DNA of 12,449 nucleotides from NCBI GenBank assembly GCA_964649665.1, contig CAZYPU010000033.1, forward strand, positions 1 to 12,449, in the 5' to 3' direction. This document shows positions 5,757 to 12,449 of the stretch, one piece after another. Source of the stretch: CAZYPU01 sp964649665 (GTDB taxonomy: Bacteria > Omnitrophota > Gorgyraeia > JABMRN01 > RBG-13-46-9). Made by a program: the position numbers and the translations under genes. Under the pieces are notes generated by a model that worked only from the letters and a program-made list of their open reading frames with translations, was not told the DNA's origin and made no database searches. Each line of letters opens with the position of its first letter. The stretch's first letter is position 1.

Positions 5757-6620
5757 TTATTTTGTTTTCCGCTTGCTTATCGGTTCGTCTTTCTTTTTTT
5801 CTTCCACGGCCTTCCCGAGCCTTATATCCCCTTCCATGGCATCGTCCGCTTCTTTTTGTTTCACCCGCTTGGCGGCTTTCTCCTCGGGGGCATTCTCTTT
5901 TTCTATGTCTTTTTTACCCGCCATAAACTGGTTTTTCCCTTCGAGTACGCTTTTTGATACGATCGAAATGATAAATCTTATGGATTTCATGGCGTCGTCG
6001 TTTCCCGGTATAACGTAATTTATCTTGTCCGGATTGCAGTCCGTGTCCACAAGCGCCGCTACGGGGATGGAAAGCTTGTTTGCTTCGTGCACCGCGATTT
6101 CCTCCCGCTTGGAATCTATCACGAATACGGCCCCCGGCAGCCGGTCCATTTTTCTTACGCCTTCCAGATTTTTGAGAAGATTGGTGATTTTTTTATCAAT
6201 AGTGGCCCTTTCTTTCTTGGAAATACTTTTGTAGGTGCCGTCTTCTTTCATCTTCTCAAAAGACTCGAGTTTCTTCACGCTCTTTCTTATCGTAAGGAAA
6301 TTGGTAAGCGTGCCGCCGAGCCAGCGCTGGTTTACGTAAAACATGCCGCACTTAAGCGCTTCTTCCTTGACGATGGCCTGCGCCTGTTTCTTGGTGCCGA
6401 CGAACAGGATATAACTTCCGGCGGTCGCGGCCTCATTCAGGAACTTACAGGCCTCCAGAAGAAGTTTGGCGGTTTTCTCAAGGTCGATTATGTATATTCC
6501 CTCTTTAGCGCCGAATATGAATTTCTTCATCTTGGGGTTCCATTTTTTCGTCTGGTGGCCGAAATGGACCCCCGCTTCCAGTAACTGTTTAACTAACGCG
6601 GATTCCTTTTTTGTCGTCAT
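5757..6620 (-). CDS. rpsB: Small ribosomal subunit protein uS2
   Basis: S2 binds the 30S subunit near the neck and is needed for S1 binding in many bacteria. The 287 residues begin with the typical LLEAGVHFGHQTKKWNPKMK (13-32), followed by the FVGTKKQAQ and NQRWLGGTLTNF blocks. The conserved PDKINYVIPGNDDA stretch lies near 197-210. Beyond about residue 235 there is a Lys/Glu-rich tail of some 50 residues, absent from the E. coli protein and probably disordered. AAGGAGG (6630-6636) lies nine bases before the ATG. It leads the operon behind a very good promoter, which fits high expression. Confidence 0.98.
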   Translation of the reverse strand: MTTKKESALVKQLLEAGVHFGHQTKKWNPKMKKFIFGAKEGIYIIDLEKTAKLLLEACKFLNEAATAGSYILFVGTKKQAQAIVKEEALKCGMFYVNQRWLGGTLTNFLTIRKSVKKLESFEKMKEDGTYKSISKKERATIDKKITNLLKNLEGVRKMDRLPGAVFVIDSKREEIAVHEANKLSIPVAALVDTDCNPDKINYVIPGNDDAMKSIRFIISIVSKSVLEGKNQFMAGKKDIEKENAPEEKAAKRVKQKEADDAMEGDIRLGKAVEEKKKDEPISKRKTK

Positions 6621-6652
6621 TCTGCTATGCCTCCTTGGTTTACCGGTGTATT

Positions 6653-6680
6653 ATTATATTACGTAATCGCGTGTTGTCAA
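6653..6680 (-). promoter_or_regulatory. Near-consensus sigma70 promoter of rpsB-tsf-pyrH-frr
   Basis: The minus strand has TTGACA (6675-6680) and TATAAT (6653-6658), both perfect hexamers, 16 bases apart. The resulting leader of about 25 bases includes the AAGGAGG ribosome-binding site. This is the strongest promoter seen in the window and separates the translation operon from the upstream msbA gene. Confidence 0.85.
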
Positions 6681-6690
6681 CGATTTAAAT

Positions 6691-8520
6691 TTAATAGTCG
6701 TCTCTAAACTGCATGTCGTAAAGGCGCTTGTAAATCCCTCCTCTTTGCATAAGTTCCTTATGCGTGCCGGCAGCCACGATCCTGCTCTTATCGAGCACGA
6801 TTATGCTGGTGGCGTGCTTTATCGTGCTCAGCCTGTGCGCTATGACAATAACGGTCCTGCCCTCCATAAGATGGTCTATGGCTTCCTGCACATATCTTTC
6901 CGATTCGGTGTCGAGCTGCGAAGTCGCCTCGTCGAATATGAGTATGGGCGGATTTTTGAATATGGCGCGCGCGATGGCGAGGCGCTGCCTTTCGCCTCCG
7001 GAGAGTCTGAACCCCCGCTCTCCGACGGTCGTATCATACTGGTTCGGCATATTCATAATAAAATCATGCGCATTGGCTATTTTAGCGGCATTAACGACAT
7101 CTTCCCTGGAATAGCCCTTGCTGCCGTAGGTAATATTGGCCGCGATCGTATCGTTGAAAAGAAGCATCTCCTGCGTCACGATGCCTATCTGGTCCCTGAG
7201 AGACTTGAGTGTAACTTTTCTTACATCTTTTCCGTCAATCCGGACGGAACCGCTTGAAGGGTCATAAAAGCGCGGTATCAGGTTAACAAGGGTGGTTTTT
7301 CCGGAGCCGCTGGGGCCGACTATGGCGATTATTTCGCCTTTTTTCACATCAAGATTTATATCCTCAAGCACGTAGCTGTCCTCGTATTTGAACCGTACGC
7401 CTTCCAGGGATATGCGCCGCGATAGGATCGGAAGAGAAGCTGCGTGCGCAATTTCAGTGATTTTCTCGGGCGTGTCAAGGAGATCGAAAATCCTCGTCGC
7501 CGCGGCAAGGGCCTGCTGAATAACGGCGTATACTTTGCTCAGGCGCTTGACGGGTTTTATCATAAGTAGAATGGATGTGAGAAACACCGCAAAGGCGCCC
7601 CAGGAAAGAGTGCCGGCGCTGATCTGCGAGTAGGCGAGGTAGAGGACCACCACCATGTATATGGCGCTTGTCACTTCGTTTATCGGGCCTATAACATTGA
7701 CTCTCTTTACGGCCTTCATCGCCAGTTTATAAAAGCCTTTGTTCTGGTTTTTAAATTTTTCATACTCGTATTTCTGCATGGAAAAGGCTTTCACGATGGG
7801 CATGCCGGTTATTATCTCGAAAAGTATCATGTTTATATCGCCCATTTTTTCCTGGCTTTTTTTCGTTATCTTGCGTATCTTCCTTGATATTATGACAGCG
7901 GGTAAAAGTATACACGGAAAAAGTATTAAGCTTGTGAATATAAACTTAAGCGATATGCCGAAAAAGAGCACTACACATACCACCACGGCAAGATGGCTTA
8001 AGATCTCGATCGGCCTGAGGATAAGGTCGAGCAGTCCCGTGCTTATGGAATCCCTTATTATGCTGGCGTCGTATGTTATGCGGGTCATCAGCTTTGCGGT
8101 GGGGTTCTTGCCGTAGAACTGCATGGAAAGCGAAAGGAGCTTCTTGTATATGACGTCTTTTACGTCTCTCACAACCCGCTGGCTTACGTCGTTCATGAGG
8201 TAAACCTGCATAAAGTCAAACAGGTTGCGCAGCAGAAAATACAAAAGCGCCGCGACAAGCAGCATAACCACAAGCCGCGTCTGTGGTAAAGCGTTTATCT
8301 TGTCGACAAGGGTTACTATAAAAAGCGGGGCATTAACGTGCGGCGGGATGGTAATCTGCGAACCCCTTATAAGATTATCCACCACGGGTATAAGCGCTGT
8401 CGGCGAGATGCTGTTTAAGGCGCTATAGGCAAGCATGGCCAAAAACGCCATGACCAGCACCTTCATGTGCGGCCTGGCGAATCCCACCAGCCTCTTGTAG
8501 TCCCGTATATCCTGTCTCAT
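6691..8520 (-). CDS. msbA: MsbA-type lipid A/lipid ABC exporter (TMD-NBD half-transporter)
   Basis: The protein fuses a six-helix type IV exporter membrane domain (about 1-340) to an ATPase domain (about 370-605), and would act as an inner-membrane homodimer. From the ATG at 8520 (609 residues), Walker A GPSGSGKTT is at 402-410, the Q-loop TQEMLLFN near 449-456 and the ABC signature LSGGERQRLA at 506-515. Walker B ILIFDEATSQLD is at 526-537 and the H-loop IAHRLSTI near 560-567. An ATG 21 bases upstream is possible, but a promoter-like -10 overlaps it, and the sequence MRQDIRDYKRL resembles MsbA starts. With lpxB, lpxI and fabZ close by, lipid A flipping is the likely job. Substrate cannot be proven from sequence; other lipid or peptide exporters of this family look alike. 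Confidence 0.88.
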   Translation of the reverse strand: MRQDIRDYKRLVGFARPHMKVLVMAFLAMLAYSALNSISPTALIPVVDNLIRGSQITIPPHVNAPLFIVTLVDKINALPQTRLVVMLLVAALLYFLLRNLFDFMQVYLMNDVSQRVVRDVKDVIYKKLLSLSMQFYGKNPTAKLMTRITYDASIIRDSISTGLLDLILRPIEILSHLAVVVCVVLFFGISLKFIFTSLILFPCILLPAVIISRKIRKITKKSQEKMGDINMILFEIITGMPIVKAFSMQKYEYEKFKNQNKGFYKLAMKAVKRVNVIGPINEVTSAIYMVVVLYLAYSQISAGTLSWGAFAVFLTSILLMIKPVKRLSKVYAVIQQALAAATRIFDLLDTPEKITEIAHAASLPILSRRISLEGVRFKYEDSYVLEDINLDVKKGEIIAIVGPSGSGKTTLVNLIPRFYDPSSGSVRIDGKDVRKVTLKSLRDQIGIVTQEMLLFNDTIAANITYGSKGYSREDVVNAAKIANAHDFIMNMPNQYDTTVGERGFRLSGGERQRLAIARAIFKNPPILIFDEATSQLDTESERYVQEAIDHLMEGRTVIVIAHRLSTIKHATSIIVLDKSRIVAAGTHKELMQRGGIYKRLYDMQFRDDY

Positions 8521-8531
8521 ATTAGCATAGA

Positions 8532-8560
8532 ATATTATCATATAAGAGGCTGTTTGTCGA
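8532..8560 (-). promoter_or_regulatory. Possible promoter of msbA
   Basis: TCGACA (8555-8560) and TAATAT (8532-8537) on the minus strand are 17 bases apart. Transcription would start only a few bases before the ATG at 8520, so the mRNA would be nearly leaderless; no Shine-Dalgarno sequence is present. Hexamers are imperfect, so this is tentative. Confidence 0.35.
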
Positions 8561-8611
8561 GCGAAAAAGTTATGAAAGTAGTGTCAAGATAATTGGGCGC
8601 TTTGTTTCTCC

Positions 8612-8658
8612 GTCATTGCGAGGCCGCCCTGTTCTTCGTTTGCAGACCTCGCAATAAC
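8612..8658. repeat. Short copy of the GTCATTGCGA palindromic repeat
   Basis: Ends GTCATTGCGAGG (8612-8623) and CCTCGCAATAAC (8647-8658) are inverted with one mismatch. The interior differs from the 5060-5148 copy and lacks the GAAGCAATCTC core, so it looks like a deleted relative. It lies between the divergent msbA and oxidoreductase genes, outside the proposed promoters. Confidence 0.65.
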
Positions 8659-8705
8659 ACATTGAAAGTGCCCACAATATTTTACATTATCAGTTATGAA
8701 AACGC

Positions 8706-8734
8706 TTGATATGGCGGCGGGGGTGTGGTAGAAT
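8706..8734 (+). promoter_or_regulatory. Predicted promoter of the oxidoreductase-lpxB pair
   Basis: TTGATA (8706-8711) and TAGAAT (8729-8734) are 17 bases apart on the plus strand, with expected start near 8741. AAAGGA (8746-8751) then lies seven bases before the ATG at 8759. The spacer is unusually G-rich. Confidence 0.6.
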
Positions 8735-8758
8735 TGGGCTCTGACAAAGGACGGGAAA

Positions 8759-9688
8759 ATGGCTAATATTAACGTAGGCGTAGTAGGCGTGGGGTATCTC
8801 GGCGCCCTTCACGCGCGCGTGTATTCTCAGCTGAAAAGCGCCAATATAGTCTGCGTCTGCGACATCGATAAAAAAAGGGCCAAGAAAATAGCCAAAAAAT
8901 ACCGGCTCTGGTATTTTCCGGACTACCGGACGCTTTTCGATAAAGTTGACGCCGTAAGCATTGCCGTGCCGACAATCCTGCACTACAAAATCGCAAAAGA
9001 CTTCCTCAATAACGGAATCCACGTCCTCATTGAAAAACCAATCACAAAAACCGTAAGCGAAGCGAAGGAACTTATCGATATCGCAAAATCAAAGGGCCTC
9101 ATCATACAGGTGGGCCACATCGAAAGATTTAACCCGGTCGTAAGGGCGGTAGCGCCGCTTCTGAAAGAACCCCGCTTTATCGAGTGCCACAGGGCCGGCC
9201 CTTACAAGAAAAAGAAGCGCGTAAAGGACGTGGGCGTCGTGCTGGATTTGATGATACACGACATAGACATAATACTTTCCCTTGTAAACTCCGAAGTGAA
9301 AAGCATCGAAGCCGTCGGAATAAGCACGATTTCTCCGTATGAAGACATAGCGAACGTGCGTTTAATTTTCAAAAACGGAACAATCGCGGATATTACCGCA
9401 AGCCGCGTGACAAAAGAGGAAGTGCGGAAAATAAAAATATCGCAGGAGGATTCGCACATAACGCTTGACTATCTCCACCTGCACGCCCATGTAGTAAGGA
9501 AAATCGACGGCCGGATAGTAAAAGAGAAGATAAAGCCGGAAAAGAGAGAGCCGCTCAAGCTGGAGCTTAAATCTTTTATATCGTCCATTCGGAACAACAC
9601 AAAACCCCTTGTCTCGGGAGAGGAAGGAAAACGCGCGCTCAGCGTTGCCATGGACATCCTGGAAAAAATAAAAACCTCTAAAAAGTGA
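8759..9688 (+). CDS. Gfo/Idh/MocA-family NAD(P)-dependent sugar oxidoreductase, GnnA-like by context
   Basis: A 309-residue protein with an N-terminal Rossmann fold: GVGYLG (10-15), the acidic end of the second strand at CDID (34-37), and the family motif EKP (92-94) holding the catalytic-site lysine. VGHIERFNPVV (118-128) and the MIHDID segment (165-170, His167) mark the second, alpha/beta catalytic domain. The family oxidises or reduces sugars or nucleotide sugars. Proteins of this kind sit between lpxI or lpxA and lpxB in several Gram-negative phyla. One characterised relative, GnnA, oxidises UDP-GlcNAc at C3 so that GnnB can add an amine for lipid A. No GnnB aminotransferase is seen here, so that role is an inference from the lpxB neighbour. 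Start ATG has a good AAAGGA site. Confidence 0.85.
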   Translation: MANINVGVVGVGYLGALHARVYSQLKSANIVCVCDIDKKRAKKIAKKYRLWYFPDYRTLFDKVDAVSIAVPTILHYKIAKDFLNNGIHVLIEKPITKTVSEAKELIDIAKSKGLIIQVGHIERFNPVVRAVAPLLKEPRFIECHRAGPYKKKKRVKDVGVVLDLMIHDIDIILSLVNSEVKSIEAVGISTISPYEDIANVRLIFKNGTIADITASRVTKEEVRKIKISQEDSHITLDYLHLHAHVVRKIDGRIVKEKIKPEKREPLKLELKSFISSIRNNTKPLVSGEEGKRALSVAMDILEKIKTSKK

Positions 9689-9702
9689 ATGAGGCCATGG
9701 CG

Positions 9703-9724
9703 GCCGACGTAAGTCGTCGGCTTT
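9703..9724 (+). terminator. Weak hairpin with short T-run after the oxidoreductase
   Basis: GCCGAC (9703-9708) and GTCGGC (9716-9721) form a 6-bp stem followed by TTT. The stem and T-run are short, and lpxB follows on the same strand without an evident promoter, so read-through is likely. Confidence 0.3.
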
Positions 9725-9880
9725 GTCATTCTGAGGAGGCCCGCCTCCTCCCCTACGGACCGTAGGCCCGGAGGGGAGGGCCGATGAAGAATTTTTCGTT
9801 AAGATCCTTCGCTCGCCTTCGGCTCACTCAGGATGACAGGATGGCCATTCAGGATGAAAGGGTGGGCCGCTCAGGATGAC
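9725..9880. repeat. Composite palindromic repeat, GTCATTCTGAG...CTCAGGATGAC
   Basis: The outer ends GTCATTCTGAG (9725-9735) and CTCAGGATGAC (9827-9837) are inverted with one mismatch. Inside are the hairpins GAGGAGGCCCGCCTCCTC and CCTACGGACCGTAGG. To the right, TCAGGATGA recurs at 9828, 9849 and 9871, a spacing of 21 and 22 bases, as if the right end had been duplicated. The 218-base gap between the oxidoreductase and lpxB is almost wholly this repeat; I see no gene in it. Confidence 0.7.
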
Positions 9881-9907
9881 AAATGCCGGGTTTACAATGA
9901 CATATAT

Positions 9908-11068
9908 ATGAACAATTCCATCCTTATAAGCGCCGGGGAACGCTCCGGCGACATTCACGCCGCAAATCTTATCGAAAATTTAAAAAAACTGGATCCGGAT
10001 CTTGACTTTTTCGGTATCGGCAGCGAAAAAATGCAAAGCGCGGGCGTCGAGCTCGTGGAGAGAATGGACCGATTATCCATAATAGGGTTTTCGGGAATAG
10101 CCTCGAATCTCGGGCGGATACGCGGCATTTATAATAAAATTTTAGAGAAGGTTAAAAAAAATCCGCCCCTCGGCGCCATTTTAGTGGATTACCCGGGGTT
10201 TAATCTTATTCTTGCGCGGGCGCTTAAAAAAAGAGGCATCCCCGTAATTTACTACATAACGCCCCAGGTATGGGCATGGGGCGCTTTCAGAATACGCACA
10301 ATAAAAAAGTGCGTCGACAAAGCGATAGTGATCCTCGCCTTTGAGGAAAAAATCTTCAGGGATCACGGGATCGACGCGACCTTCGTCGGGCATCCGATTC
10401 TCGACAGTGAAAAGAAGGGTTCGCCCGGCAGGAAATCATTGGGGCTCGACGAAAACAAGACAACGCTCGCGCTCCTTCCGGGCTCACGAGAATCGGAGGT
10501 AAAGAACCTCTTGCCCGTGATGCTCGGGGCGGCTGCTGTCATGTTGAAGAAGAGGCAGTCGCTTCAGTTTATTCTTCTTGAAAGTTCAGGGGTAAGCGAC
10601 GACATTTACAGCAATATATTGAAGGGGTGCCGCATTTCTCCGGCTATAATCAAAGACGATACGCGCGGATGTTTATCTATTTCGGATTTCGTATTTACCG
10701 CCTCGGGCACGGCAACCCTAGAATGCGCCATAATGGAGAAACCCGCTCTTGTTACGTATAAATTGCCCTTTCTGTCATTTTGCCTGGCCAAAATTTTTGC
10801 GAAAACAAAAAAGCCGATAGTCGGGAAAAAGCGGCGCATCGGACTTGTGAATATAATCGCGGGGAAACTGGTCGTCCCGGAAATTCTTCAATACGCCGCC
10901 ACGCCGCAGAGGCTCGCTTCTGAGGCCCTATCCATCATATCCTCCGGGGAGAAGATGAAAAAACAAGTGGAAGGGTTAAGGCAGGTGAAAAACGCGCTCG
11001 GGCCTAACGGCGCGTCCGCCAGGGCGGCAAAAATAATCAACGACTTTTTAATCGGAACCGTAAAATAG
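9908..11068 (+). CDS. lpxB: Lipid-A-disaccharide synthase
   Basis: LpxB, a GT19 glycosyltransferase at the inner membrane, joins lipid X to UDP-2,3-diacylglucosamine to give the lipid A disaccharide. The 386 residues from the ATG at 9908 carry ISAGERSGDIHAA (7-19), VDYPGFN (93-99), the family hallmark PQVWAWG (119-125), GHPILD (161-166), LPGSRESE (190-197) and the donor-binding SGTATLECA (266-274). The frame stays open upstream to an ATG at 9833, but that part only translates the intergenic repeat, while the family N-terminus begins right at MNNSILISAG. No strong ribosome-binding site is visible. It follows the oxidoreductase and probably shares its transcript. Its TAG stop is the first codon of a tandem 38-base repeat. 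Confidence 0.96.
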   Translation: MNNSILISAGERSGDIHAANLIENLKKLDPDLDFFGIGSEKMQSAGVELVERMDRLSIIGFSGIASNLGRIRGIYNKILEKVKKNPPLGAILVDYPGFNLILARALKKRGIPVIYYITPQVWAWGAFRIRTIKKCVDKAIVILAFEEKIFRDHGIDATFVGHPILDSEKKGSPGRKSLGLDENKTTLALLPGSRESEVKNLLPVMLGAAAVMLKKRQSLQFILLESSGVSDDIYSNILKGCRISPAIIKDDTRGCLSISDFVFTASGTATLECAIMEKPALVTYKLPFLSFCLAKIFAKTKKPIVGKKRRIGLVNIIAGKLVVPEILQYAATPQRLASEALSIISSGEKMKKQVEGLRQVKNALGPNGASARAAKIINDFLIGTVK

Positions 11069-11141
11069 TTAAAATAGGGACACATCCCATTTTTTACGAG
11101 TCTTAGTTAAAATAGGGACACATCCCATTTTTTACGAGTCT
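11066..11141. repeat. Perfect 38-bp tandem duplication at the lpxB stop codon
   Basis: Two identical 38-base units lie head to tail, 11066-11103 and 11104-11141, each starting TAGTTAAAATAGGGACACAT. The first unit begins exactly with the lpxB stop codon TAG. Each carries the small palindrome GGGACACATCCC. The units suggest REP-like sequence and a recent duplication. Confidence 0.85.
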
Positions 11142-11176
11142 TCATATCTTAAAAAATGGGATGTGTCCCTATTTTA
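11108..11176. terminator. 26-bp perfect hairpin between convergent lpxB and lpxI
   Basis: Bases 11108-11133 of the second tandem unit are perfectly complementary to 11151-11176, with a 17-base loop. Both strands end the stem with A/T runs, so the structure can serve as a bidirectional terminator for two converging genes. The last three bases (11174-11176) are the lpxI stop codon. Similar GGGACACATCCC sequences are, from memory, associated with IS200/RAYT-type elements in environmental genomes; no transposase is present here. Confidence 0.65.
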
Positions 11177-11974
11177 CACTACAACGATAGAGATATCGTT
11201 TTTGTCGGCAAGCCGCGCGCAGGAATCTTTATCGACGAGGAACATCCTTTTTTCCTCCAGGGCAAGAACCTTTCCGCCGTTATCGGCGATTAATTTTAAC
11301 GTCTCGGGCCCCACTACGGGGACATCCCATCTCATATCCTGTTTTGGCCTTGAAACTTTTACGACGGTAAATTCTTTCACACCCAGTTCCGCGGCTCTTT
11401 TTATCGTGCGATCCGTTCCCTCAACCGCCTCTACGGCTATAACGGATTTGTCTTTAATCACTATTGTCTGGCCAATATCAAATTGCGCGATTTCCTTGGC
11501 TATTTTAAACCCGAAAGAAACGTCTTCCTTTTCCTTCGCGGAAAGATGTCTTTTTGCCAGGACGCCCTTTGACGGGAGAAGGCCCGAAAGGTATTCGAGG
11601 CTGTCTATTACCTCCACCCCTCTTTTCTTTAATTCCGCGGTGACCCTGTCGAGGATGGAATAGTCGCTCTTATCCGGCGTCTCTTTGAAACGCGCCAGTT
11701 CGCCTTCGTCCTTTTTTACAGTGTCGTAAATAATTGACTTGTCGATTTTTCCCAGCATCACGATTCTCCTGATGCGCTCTACGGCAAACAAAAGAAGACC
11801 TTTCATTATCTGGTTCGTGCCGAGCCAGTGAACCTTGCTGCACACGCCTTCAAGCTCGGGCGAGGCAAGGCCCTTAACGGCAAACCCTATCACTTTTACG
11901 CCTTTTTTGCGCGCTTCCCTTGCAAAAATAACGGGAATCTCCCCGCCGCCGGCTATAAGGCCGATCCTTTCCAT
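11174..11974 (-). CDS. lpxI: UDP-2,3-diacylglucosamine pyrophosphatase, LpxI type
   Basis: LpxI (DUF1009) hydrolyses UDP-2,3-diacylglucosamine to lipid X and UMP, the step done by LpxH in E. coli. The 266 residues show the N-terminal IGLIAGGGEIP (4-14), the central SDYSILDRV (103-111) matching the family DxSIL element, FDIGQTIVIKD (165-175), AVEAVEGTDRTI (180-191) and PKQDMRWDVPVVGPET (210-225) near the catalytic aspartate region. It starts three bases after fabZ ends and is surely co-transcribed with it. The C-terminus ends in VVV, with a stop codon supplied by the adjoining inverted repeat, so insertion may have changed the last residues. The enzyme assignment is firm. Confidence 0.95.
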   Translation of the reverse strand: MERIGLIAGGGEIPVIFAREARKKGVKVIGFAVKGLASPELEGVCSKVHWLGTNQIMKGLLLFAVERIRRIVMLGKIDKSIIYDTVKKDEGELARFKETPDKSDYSILDRVTAELKKRGVEVIDSLEYLSGLLPSKGVLAKRHLSAKEKEDVSFGFKIAKEIAQFDIGQTIVIKDKSVIAVEAVEGTDRTIKRAAELGVKEFTVVKVSRPKQDMRWDVPVVGPETLKLIADNGGKVLALEEKRMFLVDKDSCARLADKNDISIVVV

Positions 11975-11977
11975 TTT

Positions 11978-12418
11978 TTACTTCTCCGTATCTATTATGC
12001 TGAACAAAAGATCCGCTTCCGCAACAATGTCTTCTCCGACCCTGGCCACGCCGTGGGCCTGTATTATCTTTGTTCTGTGTTTGATTACTTCGATCTCAAG
12101 TTTCAGCGTATCCCCGGGGAGAACGGGTTTTCTGAATTTGGCGTTATCTATTGCGGCAAAATAGGCGAGCTTGCCGCGGTTTCCATCCTTCTTTAAAGCG
12201 AGAACACCGCAGACTTGAGCGAGCGCCTCGATAATCAGGACGCCCGGCATAACCGGATACTCCGGAAAATGGCCTTCAAAAAACGGCTCGTTAACGGTAA
12301 CGTTTTTTACACCGGTTATCTTTTTTTCCTCGATATCAACAATTTTATCCACCAAAAGAAACGGATACCTGTGCGGCAGGTATTTTTTGATTTCGTTTAT
12401 ATCCATGTTTACTTTCAT
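11978..12418 (-). CDS. fabZ: (3R)-hydroxyacyl-ACP dehydratase FabZ
   Basis: FabZ dehydrates 3-hydroxyacyl-ACP in fatty acid synthesis, competing with lipid A acyltransferases for the same substrate. The 146-residue hot-dog protein has PHRYPFLLVD (15-24) and the catalytic GHFPEYPVMPGVLIIE (49-64) with His50 and Glu64, then the conserved AQVCG stretch. Length is standard, so it is not the LpxC-FabZ fusion of some phyla. AAGGAG (12424-12429) lies five bases before the ATG and decides this start over the next ATG four codons in. It heads the fabZ-lpxI pair. lpxA, which often lies between these two genes, is missing from the gap. Confidence 0.96.
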   Translation of the reverse strand: MKVNMDINEIKKYLPHRYPFLLVDKIVDIEEKKITGVKNVTVNEPFFEGHFPEYPVMPGVLIIEALAQVCGVLALKKDGNRGKLAYFAAIDNAKFRKPVLPGDTLKLEIEVIKHRTKIIQAHGVARVGEDIVAEADLLFSIIDTEK

Positions 12419-12436
12419 ATCGTCTCCTTATGTCTT

Positions 12437-12449
12437 GTCATTACGAGGG
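12437..12449. repeat. Left end of another GTCATTGCGA-family repeat, cut by the window edge
   Basis: GTCATTACGAGGG matches the end sequence of the elements at 5060-5148 and 8612-8658 with one change. The rest lies outside the window. It sits upstream of fabZ. Confidence 0.4.

Noticed and set aside
6087..6584. Plus-strand open frame of 165 codons opposite rpsB
   Set aside because: It is antisense to rpsB; no start signals or motifs.
6745..7257. Open frame of 170 codons opposite the msbA ATPase domain
   Set aside because: It is antisense to a well-conserved domain and has no recognisable features of its own.
9833..9907. In-frame N-terminal extension of lpxB from the ATG at 9833
   Set aside because: It only translates intergenic repeat sequence; the LpxB family N-terminus begins at the ATG at 9908.
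11066..11176. Possible small CRISPR-like array
   Set aside because: The two direct copies abut with no spacer and the third is inverted; no cas genes. It is a tandem plus inverted repeat.
11163..11663. Plus-strand open frame of 166 codons opposite lpxI
   Set aside because: It is Ser/Thr/Phe-rich, typical of an antisense shadow, and overlaps a confident LpxI.

Overview
The window looks like chromosome from an uncultured Gram-negative bacterium. It carries lipid A genes (fabZ, lpxI, lpxB), an MsbA-type exporter, the conserved bacterial block rpsB-tsf-pyrH-frr, and many short palindromic intergenic repeats. Gene content and repeat style recall candidate phyla such as Omnitrophota. That placement is from memory of such genomes and is not proven by the sequence.

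Layout. Positions 1-1960, minus strand: archease followed by the RNA ligase gene rtcB. Positions 2030-2460: a small GIY-YIG nuclease gene between hairpins. Positions 2457-2848, minus strand: a tRNA-Lys(UUU) gene split by a 316-nt group I intron inserted just after U33. Positions 2878-3735, minus strand: a LAGLIDADG homing-endonuclease-like gene lying outside the intron, just upstream of the tRNA and directly behind frr. Positions 3751-6680, minus strand: the translation operon rpsB-tsf-pyrH-frr, with a near-consensus promoter ahead of rpsB. Positions 6691-8520, minus strand: an msbA-like ABC exporter. Positions 8759-11068, plus strand: a Gfo/Idh/MocA oxidoreductase and lpxB. Positions 11174-12418, minus strand: fabZ and lpxI, convergent with lpxB across a repeat-derived hairpin.

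How the genes fit together. One theme is translation: ribosomal protein S2, EF-Ts, UMP kinase, ribosome recycling factor, a tRNA, and the RtcB/archease RNA repair pair. The other is lipid A: FabZ supplies the acyl-ACP side, LpxI makes lipid X, LpxB condenses it to the disaccharide, MsbA flips the product, and the sugar dehydrogenase may alter the UDP-sugar precursor.

The most notable locus is 2457-3735. A tRNA-Lys gene is interrupted by an ORF-less group I intron, with a free-standing LAGLIDADG gene beside it. The intron core (P1, P2, P3, P7, P9-like hairpins) and both splice sites can be read directly, and exact exon joining gives a canonical 76-nt tRNA. The endonuclease-intron pair may be a two-part mobile unit, and the tRNA promoter appears to lie in the last codons of the endonuclease gene. 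Stretches without genes hold mainly palindromic repeats, described individually.
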